Origin: an uncultured Oscillospiraceae bacterium
GTDB taxonomy: Bacteria > Bacillota > Clostridia > Oscillospirales > Acutalibacteraceae
Length of the DNA: 64,000 nucleotides
Reading direction: 5' to 3'
NCBI GenBank assembly: GCA_958366985.1
Contig: CATXDC010000001.1
Span: forward strand, 186,001-250,000
Shown here piece by piece: positions 1-7,337 of this stretch; positions within the stretch are counted from its first letter, which is position 1; each line of letters opens with the position of its first letter. The position numbers and the translations under genes were made by a program. The notes under the pieces were generated by a model. The model made no database searches. It saw only the letters and a program-made list of their open reading frames with translations, and had not been told where the DNA came from.

Positions 1-26
1 ATACTATGATGTTACTTAATTTAAAG

Positions 27-2393
27 TTACACTTTTGTTAAGCCGGCATATTTCGCCATAAGCTTTTTAGTACCCGCAGTTTTAAATGCTATTTCGAGGA
101 AAGTATCATTTCCCATGGGCTGGGCTTTAACTATCACACCTTCACCAAAGGTTTTATGCATGACAGTATCACCGGCGCTGAATTTCTCATTTGATGCTGA
201 AAGCTTTTTGACATTTCCGATTCCAATTGAATGAGCCGAAGCACTGCTTGAGCTTTTTTTACCACCGAAATCTTCACCGGAAAAGCTGTGCTTGATAAAT
301 CCTGTATTCACAGGTGCGTTCACTTCATCAAGCAGTTCTCCTGGAATTTCACTTACAAAACGAGATGGTCTGTTTCGTGTGGTTGAACCGTGAAGCATCC
401 TTGACTTCGCATTTACAAGATAAAGTTTTTTCTTTGCTCTGGTAATTCCAACATATGCAAGTCTGCGCTCTTCTTCTACTTCCGATGGTATAAACATAGT
501 CTGATATCCCGGGAAAACGCCTTCTTCCATTCCTGGAATAAAGACAACGGGGAATTCAAGTCCCTTTGCAGAATGAAGTGTCATAAGTACAACCGTATCG
601 GATTCCGAATCATAATTATCAATATCGCTCATAAGTGATACTTCTTCTAAGAATCCGTTAAGGGTCGGTTCTTCATTTTCCTGGGAATAACGCTCAAGGT
701 TCGATACAAGCTCGTCAAGGTTGGCTTTTCTTTCCTCGTAGGTTTCAGCATCATTTCTCAAAGATGCAAGATATCCGCTTTTTGCAAGCACATATTCGAG
801 AAGCTTACTCAAAGGCATATCGTCAGCTGCTTCAATAAAATCTTCAACCATATACACAAACATCTGAAGTTTTTCCGAAGCCCGGCTGAGCTTTTGATAT
901 TCATCTGCATGCTTAATTACATCATACAAACTTGTGCCTACAACGTCAGCAATCTCTGAGGCGTTGTTTATTGTTGTTTCTCCTATTCCCCTTTTCGGCT
1001 CATTAATGATTCTTCTGAGCCTTACATTATCATCCGGATTATTGACAACATGAAGATATGCAATTGCATCACGGATTTCCTTACGGTCATAGAAACGATG
1101 ACCTGCCATAACTCTATACGGTACACCCATTCTTACAAATGCACGCTCAACGCCGTTTGACTGGGCATTCATACGGTATAAAACTGCATGGTCGCTCCAT
1201 TTTAATCCGTTTTTATAATTATTCAGTATTTCCTGTGCAATATATGTACCCTCATCCTGATCATCATATGCGGTTTTATAAACAATCTTTTCGCCGCTGC
1301 CATTGTCAGTCCAAAGATTCTTGCCTTTTCGCTCAGTGTTGTTTTTTATAACTGCATTTGCAGCATCAAGGATGTTTTGTGTGGAGCGGTAATTCTGTTC
1401 GAGTCTGATAACAGTTGCATCGGGATACTGTTTCTCAAAGCTCAAAATGTTTTCAATTGTAGCTCCTCTGAATCTGTAAATACTCTGGTCATCGTCACCA
1501 ACAACACATATATTGCGATGCTTAGCTGCAAGAAGCGAAGTAAGCACATACTGAGCATGGTTTGTATCCTGATACTCGTCCACAAATATGTATTTAAATC
1601 TGTTCTGATAGTATTCACGGACATCCTCATGCTCTTTAAGAAGCTTTACTGTATTTACAATCATATCGTCAAAATCCATTGCATCAGCCTGTTTAAGCAG
1701 TTTCTGATACTGACGATACGCCTTGGCAATATTTTGAAGTCTGTAATCACTGCCGGCATTTCTTTCAAATTCATCCGGCGAAATAAGAGCATCCTTGGCT
1801 CGGCTGATTTCTCCCAAAATCGCCTTATGAGATAAAATTTTATCTTCGATTCCCAATAATCTCTGACATTCTTTCATTACTCTCTTTGAATCATCAGAGT
1901 CGTATATCGTAAAATGCGAAGAATAACCTATAAGCTCACCGTAACGTCTCAAAATTCTCGCACAACATGAGTGAAATGTACTTGCCCATATATCTGCCGC
2001 CTGTGTTCCCAGCATCGCTTCCAGACGGTCTTTGAGCTCACCTGCGGCTTTATTTGTGAATGTGATAGCCAGAATCTGCCACGGTTTTGCAGGCTCAACA
2101 CCTACTATATCCGCAATGGTTTCAAAATCACAGTTCCCGTTAAGATAATCATTTAACAGACTGCTGTCGCTTTCAGTTACACCAAAGGGTATTTCATTAG
2201 AATAATAAGCTTTTCCGTATTTTACAATATTGGCAATACGGTTAATAATAACAGTTGTTTTTCCGCTGCCTGCACCGGCAAGAATAAGCAGAGGACCTTC
2301 GGTTGTAAAAACAGCTTTCTTTTGCATATTATTCATTCTGCTGAATTCGTTTTCTATTATCTTTTTTCTTAAACTAACAAAATCTGCTACCAT
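27..2393 (-). CDS. pcrA: ATP-dependent DNA helicase PcrA (UvrD/Rep family)
   Basis: Superfamily 1A 3'-5' DNA helicase acting in repair and conflict resolution at replication forks. Walker A GAGSGKT sits at residues 40-46; motif II DEYQDTN, motif IV QNYRST and the late motif VGITRAKK follow in the usual order. The C-terminus carries the PcrA-type HKTFGEGVIVKA segment, which in the family forms a Tudor-like RNA polymerase-binding fold. 788 aa is normal length. The ATG at 2393 has no well-spaced Shine-Dalgarno (AGGAG lies about 13 bases away), so the exact start is uncertain and a start about 20 codons further in is possible. A terminator separates it from the fumarase-like gene upstream. Confidence 0.97.
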   Translation of the reverse strand: MVADFVSLRKKIIENEFSRMNNMQKKAVFTTEGPLLILAGAGSGKTTVIINRIANIVKYGKAYYSNEIPFGVTESDSSLLNDYLNGNCDFETIADIVGVEPAKPWQILAITFTNKAAGELKDRLEAMLGTQAADIWASTFHSCCARILRRYGELIGYSSHFTIYDSDDSKRVMKECQRLLGIEDKILSHKAILGEISRAKDALISPDEFERNAGSDYRLQNIAKAYRQYQKLLKQADAMDFDDMIVNTVKLLKEHEDVREYYQNRFKYIFVDEYQDTNHAQYVLTSLLAAKHRNICVVGDDDQSIYRFRGATIENILSFEKQYPDATVIRLEQNYRSTQNILDAANAVIKNNTERKGKNLWTDNGSGEKIVYKTAYDDQDEGTYIAQEILNNYKNGLKWSDHAVLYRMNAQSNGVERAFVRMGVPYRVMAGHRFYDRKEIRDAIAYLHVVNNPDDNVRLRRIINEPKRGIGETTINNASEIADVVGTSLYDVIKHADEYQKLSRASEKLQMFVYMVEDFIEAADDMPLSKLLEYVLAKSGYLASLRNDAETYEERKANLDELVSNLERYSQENEEPTLNGFLEEVSLMSDIDNYDSESDTVVLMTLHSAKGLEFPVVFIPGMEEGVFPGYQTMFIPSEVEEERRLAYVGITRAKKKLYLVNAKSRMLHGSTTRNRPSRFVSEIPGELLDEVNAPVNTGFIKHSFSGEDFGGKKSSSSASAHSIGIGNVKKLSASNEKFSAGDTVMHKTFGEGVIVKAQPMGNDTFLEIAFKTAGTKKLMAKYAGLTKV

Positions 2394-2438
2394 GGGATTA
2401 TTAACGCTCCTATTAACATAAAATATTAAAGGTAAAAT

Positions 2439-2462
2439 AAAGACGGGATAAAACCCGTCTTT
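2439..2462 (-). terminator. Intrinsic terminator after the fumarase beta gene
   Basis: Perfect 9-bp stem (AAAGACGGG / CCCGTCTTT) with a 6-base loop, followed on the minus strand by ATTTTA. It lies 10 bases after the stop of the fumarase-like gene and before pcrA. Confidence 0.85.
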
Positions 2463-2471
2463 ACAATACTC

Positions 2472-3002
2472 TTATTGTTTAAATAAATTGCCTCCGCTGC
2501 AATCAATTGCAACAATTAGAGGGAAATTATCAAATTCAAGCTTTTTGACAGATTCGCAGCCTAAATCTTCATAAGCAATAACTTCACAGGATTTAATGCA
2601 TTTAGATGCAAGAGCTCCGGCTCCGCCGATTGCGCAAAGATAAACTCCTTTGTTTCTGCAAATAGCTTCACAAACTTCGTCCGATCGCTCACCTTTACCT
2701 ATCATTGCAGTAAGACCTGCATCAAGTAAAGTCGGAGCATATGGATCCATTCTTCCGGATGTAGTAGGTCCACAGCTGCCTATGGCCAGAGATTCAGGTG
2801 CAGGAGTCGGTCCGGCATAATAAATAGCAGCTCCGTTAAGATCATAGGGAAGCTTTTCGCCGTTTTTTAATGCTGCAAAAATTCTTTTGTGAGCAGCATC
2901 ACGGGAGGTATAAACAGTTCCAGATAAAAGTACCCTATCGCCTGCTTTAAGCATAGTTGCCTTTTCTTTAAGTTCATTAGTATTAAGTGTATATTCAGCC
3001 AT
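2472..3002 (-). CDS. Fumarate hydratase class I, beta (C-terminal) subunit
   Basis: Beta subunit of the two-subunit Fe-S fumarase/tartrate dehydratase family, which hydrates fumarate to malate. The 176 aa match the usual beta-domain size; the segments GDRVLLSGTVYTSRDAAHK, YYAGPTPA, GSCGPTTSGRMD and GKGERSDE are typical of the family. The 4Fe-4S-binding alpha subunit should be the adjacent gene, but here the upstream neighbour, 13 bases away and probably cotranscribed, is a DivIVA-like gene, and pcrA lies downstream beyond a terminator. The alpha partner must be elsewhere or missing. Start ATG at 3002 follows AGGGAAAATA. A related hydro-lyase (tartrate dehydratase) cannot be excluded. Confidence 0.9.
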   Translation of the reverse strand: MAEYTLNTNELKEKATMLKAGDRVLLSGTVYTSRDAAHKRIFAALKNGEKLPYDLNGAAIYYAGPTPAPESLAIGSCGPTTSGRMDPYAPTLLDAGLTAMIGKGERSDEVCEAICRNKGVYLCAIGGAGALASKCIKSCEVIAYEDLGCESVKKLEFDNFPLIVAIDCSGGNLFKQ

Positions 3003-3015
3003 TATTTTCCCTGCC

Positions 3016-3843
3016 TTAGCTTATTATACTGCCGTTAAATCCTAAAATTTCTTTAAAGGCAGATGAAAAATCTCCATAAACTTCATTTTGAACAGTATTT
3101 ACAGCAGGAAAAGAAGCATCAGCATTTTGTGAACTTTCAGTACCTAAAACCGGCTGGGGACGCTGTGATTCAACTTCATTTAAAGAATATCCGCATACTC
3201 CCGAAGATGTTTCAGCAGTTGTTTTGTCTGACAGAGATTTTTTGCTTTGTTCAATTTCATTAGACATCTTTATAAGAGAATCCATGATAAAGGAAAGTGA
3301 AGAGGAAACAGATGATGAGATGTCATTTAACTCATTTGTAAAAGAATCAATCTTTTTAGTTATTTCCTCTGCTGAATTGCGATATGAGGCAGACATAGCA
3401 TCAATTTCAATTTTAGCATCAGAAATAAGCTTTTCTTTATATATCTTTGCGTCAGCGATCATTCCGCCCACATGAGATTCGATTTCAGCAGCTCTTTCTA
3501 TTTTTCCCTTGTAATCTTCATTCTCTTCTTTAAGCGATTTATTTTCATTTTCAATATTTGCTTTCGTTATTTTTATTTCATCAAGCTCCGCTTTTACATT
3601 GTTGAGAGTCAGTGTATTCTCAGCTAATGACATAGAAAGAGAAACATTTTCACTTCTGAATTTATCAGTCTCTTCGGTTAAAGCTTCATTTGAAGAAGAA
3701 AGTGCAGCATTTTGCTCTCTTAGCTCATCAATCTCCTTTTTAGCACTTTCTAATTCTGCTTTCATATTATCTATGTAATTTATAACGTCCTCTCGTTTAA
3801 AGCCGCCAAAAAGAGAACGCTTGAAAAAAGTATTTTTTTTCAT
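3016..3843 (-). CDS. DivIVA-domain coiled-coil protein
   Basis: Probable polar or septal scaffold of the DivIVA/GpsB type. The N-terminus (FKRSLFGGFKREDVINYIDNM, residues about 6-26) is a DivIVA lipid-binding/dimerisation motif. A long heptad-rich coiled coil follows at about 28-120, then a second helical region, and a Gln/Pro/Ser-rich tail of low complexity. The open frame extends six codons further (to 3861), but the ATG at 3843 is chosen because GGGAGGT lies 7 bases before it. It precedes the fumarase beta gene in what looks like a two-gene operon with its own promoter. Its exact cell-division role cannot be told from sequence. Confidence 0.88.
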   Translation of the reverse strand: MKKNTFFKRSLFGGFKREDVINYIDNMKAELESAKKEIDELREQNAALSSSNEALTEETDKFRSENVSLSMSLAENTLTLNNVKAELDEIKITKANIENENKSLKEENEDYKGKIERAAEIESHVGGMIADAKIYKEKLISDAKIEIDAMSASYRNSAEEITKKIDSFTNELNDISSSVSSSLSFIMDSLIKMSNEIEQSKKSLSDKTTAETSSGVCGYSLNEVESQRPQPVLGTESSQNADASFPAVNTVQNEVYGDFSSAFKEILGFNGSIIS

Positions 3844-3871
3844 CACTGATACCTCCCACACTATGTTAAGT

Positions 3872-3900
3872 ATTATATCAGTTATTTACTTTAAAAACAA
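3872..3900 (-). promoter_or_regulatory. SigA-type promoter of the divIVA-like operon
   Basis: On the minus strand TTGTTT, 17-base spacer, TATAAT. The -10 ends about 29 bases before the chosen divIVA-like ATG. Confidence 0.7.
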
Positions 3901-3964
3901 CAATATATTGTATTTTTTTGAAATTTTTCCTTCATCATATTGTAAATTTCTCTTTCGACAAAAA

Positions 3965-4026
3965 TTAACTAAATGTTAATTTGTTCACAAAATGTTAACA
4001 TATATTGACTTAACAAACAATATAAT
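3965..4026 (+). promoter_or_regulatory. Candidate Pho box array and -10 of the Na/Pi cotransporter gene
   Basis: TT-A-type hexamers occur at 3965 (TTAACT), 3976 (TTAATT), 3984 (TTCACA), 3995 (TTAACA) and 4005 (TTGACT), several with 11-base periodicity, ending just upstream of TATAAT at 4021-4026. In Bacillus, PhoP dimers bind direct repeats of TT(A/C/T)ACA at 11-base spacing that replace the -35. The layout fits that arrangement upstream of a phosphate transporter; PhoP control here is inferred. Confidence 0.5.
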
Positions 4027-4070
4027 GTTATTTGTAGATAAAGATCAAAAAGCGACAAAAGGAGTAAAAT

Positions 4071-5738
4071 ATGGGTATTCAAAATTTTCTTCTCTTTGCC
4101 GGAGGCATCGGCTTATTCCTGTTTGGAATAAAATTCATGGGCGATGGTCTTGAGCTTGCAGCAGGCTCAAAGCTTAAAAAGCTTCTTGAAGTTCTTACTT
4201 CAAACAGGTTCCTTGCAGTTTTAGTTGGATTTGTTGTAACAGCCGTAATTCAGAGTTCCTCCGCTACCACAGTTATGGTAATCGGCTTTGTAAATGCCGG
4301 ACTTATGAATTTAGCCCAAGCAGTCGGAGTTATTATGGGCGCAAATATCGGTACTACTGTAACAAGTGTACTTATTGCTCTCGATTTAACCGATATAGCT
4401 CCTCTGGCAATCTTCATAGGCGTTATTCTGATGATTTTCTTCAAAAAGAAAATGACCACTCATATAGGTCAGATCATATGCGGATTCGGTCTTGTTTTCC
4501 TTGGCATGAGCACCATGTCATCTTCTATGGAACCACTTCGTGATTTCCAGCCTTTCCAGGATTTTATCATAAACGCTAAAAATCCTTTCATGGGTGTTAT
4601 GATAGGTCTTGTCATGACAGCTATTATCCAAAGTTCTTCTGCTACAATCGGTATTTTACAAGCTTTGGCCAGTCAGAATCTTGTTCCCATTGAGTTTGCA
4701 GTATATGTACTTTTCGGTATGAACATAGGAACATGTGTCACTGCTCTCATCTCAACAGCCGGAACTAAAGTTAATTCAAAACGTGCAGCAATAATACATC
4801 TGCTCTTTAATGTTTTCGGTACTGGAATTTTCATGCTGATATCGGCATACACGCCGTATATCTCATGGCTTAAGACGTTAAGTGACAGTACCATGGTTCA
4901 GATTTCAATTGCGCACATAATATTCAACGTAGTAAGTACAGTGATTCTCTTCCCCTTTGCAAATGTTCTTGTCAAGCTTTCCTGCCGGCTCGTTCCCGGC
5001 AAGGAAGCTGCCGACGAAGAAATGCATCTCAAATATTTGGACGAGCGTATTCTTAACACTCCTCCCTTTGCAATTGTGCAGGTTGGAAAAGAAGTTAAGC
5101 GCATGGCAGAAATGGCACAGAAAAATTTTGTTGCTGCTTCAAACGCTCTAATAGATATGGATGTTTCAAATGTTGAAAAGATAGCAGAAAGAGAAAAAGC
5201 TATCAACTTCTTAAATCACAAGATTACTTCTTATCTTATAAAGATTAATTCACTTGACCTTTTGGAGAACGACTCAAAGTATATCGGAAGTCTTTTCCAT
5301 GTTGTAAATGATATTGAACGTATCGGCGACCATGCTCTTAACCTTTCAGAGGCCGCTCAGAAGAGCGTTGAGGACAAGCTCACTCTTTCAGATAAAGCGA
5401 AAGAAGAATTAAGAGGTCTGTTTAATACAACACAAGAGCTTCTTACAGGAGCAATTGATGCTTTTGATAAGCAGACTTTAACCGTTGATGAAAGCTTCAA
5501 ATTGTATGAGTTGGAAGAGCATATAGATGATTTGTCAGATCTCTATCAGAACACTCACATAGTCAGACTTAACAATATGGAATGCAGTACCGAAGCAGGT
5601 ATGCTTTTTGTTAATACTATTACCGATTTTGAAAGAGTCGGCGACCACGCAATCAATATTGCTTTTTCTTCAAGGAAGGGAACAAAAGCTTACAAACAGA
5701 TGAAAGCATCACTCAAATCTGAAGAAGAAAACCAGTAA
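4071..5738 (+). CDS. Na/Pi cotransporter family protein with C-terminal PhoU-like domain
   Basis: Membrane protein of the NptA/YjbB family, expected to couple sodium and phosphate movement. The first ~310 residues hold two inverted Na_Pi_cotrans repeats, each with the signature QSSSAT (residues 61-66 and again near 185), within about eight hydrophobic segments. Residues about 345-545 form a soluble helical PhoU-like domain with ERIGDHALN and ERVGDHAIN repeats, the typical metal-binding motifs. Length 555 aa is normal. GGAG lies 7 bases before the ATG. It is the only protein gene on the plus strand in this window and stands alone between its own promoter and a bidirectional terminator. Direction of transport in vivo is not determinable from sequence. 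Confidence 0.93.
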   Translation: MGIQNFLLFAGGIGLFLFGIKFMGDGLELAAGSKLKKLLEVLTSNRFLAVLVGFVVTAVIQSSSATTVMVIGFVNAGLMNLAQAVGVIMGANIGTTVTSVLIALDLTDIAPLAIFIGVILMIFFKKKMTTHIGQIICGFGLVFLGMSTMSSSMEPLRDFQPFQDFIINAKNPFMGVMIGLVMTAIIQSSSATIGILQALASQNLVPIEFAVYVLFGMNIGTCVTALISTAGTKVNSKRAAIIHLLFNVFGTGIFMLISAYTPYISWLKTLSDSTMVQISIAHIIFNVVSTVILFPFANVLVKLSCRLVPGKEAADEEMHLKYLDERILNTPPFAIVQVGKEVKRMAEMAQKNFVAASNALIDMDVSNVEKIAEREKAINFLNHKITSYLIKINSLDLLENDSKYIGSLFHVVNDIERIGDHALNLSEAAQKSVEDKLTLSDKAKEELRGLFNTTQELLTGAIDAFDKQTLTVDESFKLYELEEHIDDLSDLYQNTHIVRLNNMECSTEAGMLFVNTITDFERVGDHAINIAFSSRKGTKAYKQMKASLKSEEENQ

Positions 5739-5753
5739 ACAAGTTTAAATTTA

Positions 5754-5785
5754 AAAGCCTCACGATTAATTAATCGTGAGGCTTT
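5754..5785. terminator. Bidirectional terminator between convergent genes
   Basis: Perfect inverted repeat of 16-base arms centred on AATTAATT, bounded by AAAGCC and GGCTTT, with T-rich sequence on the plus side and A-rich on the other. It serves the Na/Pi gene (plus) and the lipase gene (minus), which converge here. Confidence 0.9.
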
Positions 5786-5807
5786 CTTTTATATTCTTTA
5801 ATTTACA

Positions 5808-7055
5808 TCATACGCTAGTAACCAAAGATAAATGATTTAAATAAAAATTCCTGATTCGTGACCAGCTTATATTTAACATACCTCCGGAAAATTCAAGATG
5901 ATCCATATTCTGAATAGGCATTATATACCAAATTCCAGGCTCTATTTTTTCTCCGGCATAGTATACTTTTGACGGCTCATTAAAAGGAGCTCTAGCAGAA
6001 ATGGTATTTACCAATCCGTCATTTTCAAGCCATCTTTCATCTATTACTCTGCCCCCTGCTGTAACTCCGGTATATTTGCCTATAGCAAAAGCATATGGGA
6101 ACATCAGAGCATTAATTCCAAATACCGGTACATGATTTCCGGTCCATCTGCTTTGATAAGTTTTGGTACCGGCATACGAATAATAATAAACACCGGGCTG
6201 AGTATGTATTGTTTCATTAATCTCAGCAGATCCATCGATAGTTAAATCATAGAAAGCATTATCTTTTGAATTTATAAAAGCTCTAAGCTTTCCTAAATCA
6301 CATTTTACACCTGAACCAGAGCCAGGTAAATATGAAAGACCAAACTGATCTAACATTGGATCAAAAAGCTTATTAAGCTTTGTAGAACCTGAAAGTGCAG
6401 CGAGTGAGCAAAAAACTTTTGACAAAGTTTTTGACACTCCTCCAGTTGCTTCAAAAAATGAGGTACCATTATGAGGTGCTGCCATTGTTGTAACGGAATA
6501 GACTTTATCTGCCTGTCCGCCTTTAAAAAGTGGTGATAATTCGTTCTTCGGAGTAACTGCTCTCTCGTCGGCTGAACCTTCGCCTAAAAGCTGAACCAAT
6601 AGTCTAACTGTAACTCCACCAAAGGAGTGGCCTATTAAATTAATCTTATTTTCTGTATCCCATTTATCAATTATAGGCTTTGAATAAGTTCTTCCATATC
6701 TTGCATGATTATGCTTTGCAGAATGTGCTGCGCCATAATCCACAACACCTCCGGCAAGCTGAGCGTATAATTCACAAGCTCTATCCCATGCACTAGACAC
6801 TGTTCCAACACCGGCAGCTACACATTTATAACCTTTCCGTTCAAGTTCAGTAAAAAGATTACCAGTCATCATTCCCCAATAGGGAAAATATTCATTAGCA
6901 CCGTCATCTGAACCCCAACCGCAAAGGCCATGCACAAATACAAAAGTGTAATTATTTCTGTTAGGTTCTGCTGCTGATACACCAATCGATAAACAACAAA
7001 CAATCATAGCAACGCTTAATACAATGCATAACACTTTTTTAAAGCTTTTTTTCAT
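5808..7055 (-). CDS. Secreted triacylglycerol lipase, family I.5-like with zinc site
   Basis: Exported alpha/beta-hydrolase lipase. Residues 1-29 form a signal peptide ending GVSAA. The oxyanion-hole region FVHGLCGWG (39-47), nucleophile elbow GHSFGG (Ser144), ENDGLVNT (Asp346) and MDHLE (His386) reproduce the triad arrangement of Geobacillus family I.5 lipases. The structural zinc ligands of that family are also in place: Asp91, His111 and His117 (in VDYGAAHSAKHNHARYG) and Asp236. The mature size, about 386 aa, matches. It is monocistronic, with a good promoter at 7165-7193 and a convergent terminator. SD GAAGGAAA lies before the ATG. Substrate chain length cannot be inferred. Confidence 0.9.
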   Translation of the reverse strand: MKKSFKKVLCIVLSVAMIVCCLSIGVSAAEPNRNNYTFVFVHGLCGWGSDDGANEYFPYWGMMTGNLFTELERKGYKCVAAGVGTVSSAWDRACELYAQLAGGVVDYGAAHSAKHNHARYGRTYSKPIIDKWDTENKINLIGHSFGGVTVRLLVQLLGEGSADERAVTPKNELSPLFKGGQADKVYSVTTMAAPHNGTSFFEATGGVSKTLSKVFCSLAALSGSTKLNKLFDPMLDQFGLSYLPGSGSGVKCDLGKLRAFINSKDNAFYDLTIDGSAEINETIHTQPGVYYYSYAGTKTYQSRWTGNHVPVFGINALMFPYAFAIGKYTGVTAGGRVIDERWLENDGLVNTISARAPFNEPSKVYYAGEKIEPGIWYIMPIQNMDHLEFSGGMLNISWSRIRNFYLNHLSLVTSV

Positions 7056-7073
7056 TTAGTTTCCTTCTTTCAT
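7056..7073 (-). other. Possible five-codon leader ORF (MKEGN) before the lipase
   Basis: ATG AAA GAA GGA AAC TAA directly abuts the lipase ATG and is preceded by its own AAGGAG at about 8 bases. The lipase Shine-Dalgarno lies inside it. This may be chance or translational coupling. Confidence 0.25.
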
Positions 7074-7164
7074 TATAGATTCTCCTTCAAAAAACGCTCT
7101 TACAAAGCTAACACATCTGTAGCATTTAAAAAAATGCAACAAAAAGTTTATAAAGCGTATAGAA

Positions 7165-7193
7165 ATTTTATCAATTAACAATACAAAAGTCAA
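7165..7193 (-). promoter_or_regulatory. SigA-type promoter of the lipase gene
   Basis: Minus strand TTGACT, 17-base spacer ending TGA, TAAAAT. It lies about 110 bases before the lipase start, leaving a leader that holds one small hairpin (GCATTT/AAATGC) and the MKEGN mini-ORF. Confidence 0.8.
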
Positions 7194-7239
7194 TAACTAT
7201 AAAAATTATATATTAAAATCTGACAAATTAAAAACAAAA

Positions 7240-7296
7240 GCAGAGAAAATTATTTAATCCCAATACGATTAAAAAAGGACAAAATAAATTCTCTGC
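7240..7296 (-). terminator. Imperfect terminator after the GHL6-like gene
   Basis: Long imperfect inverted repeat with outer arms GCAGAGAA / TTCTCTGC and an inner AATC/GATT stem, followed on the minus strand by TTTTGTTTTTAA. It begins about 40 bases after the stop at 7338. Confidence 0.55.
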
Positions 7297-7337
7297 AATA
7301 ATTTTGAAATCTTAAATTATGAAATTATATTTAAAAT

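Noticed and set aside
1377..1835. 152-codon plus-strand frame over pcrA
   Set aside because: Shadow of the pcrA coding strand with a Cys/Ile/Phe-biased translation and no start signal.
3954..3960. Perfect Spo0A box (TGTCGAA on the minus strand) between the divIVA-like gene and the Na/Pi gene
   Set aside because: A 7-base match is expected several times by chance in 64 kb and nothing else there supports Spo0A control.
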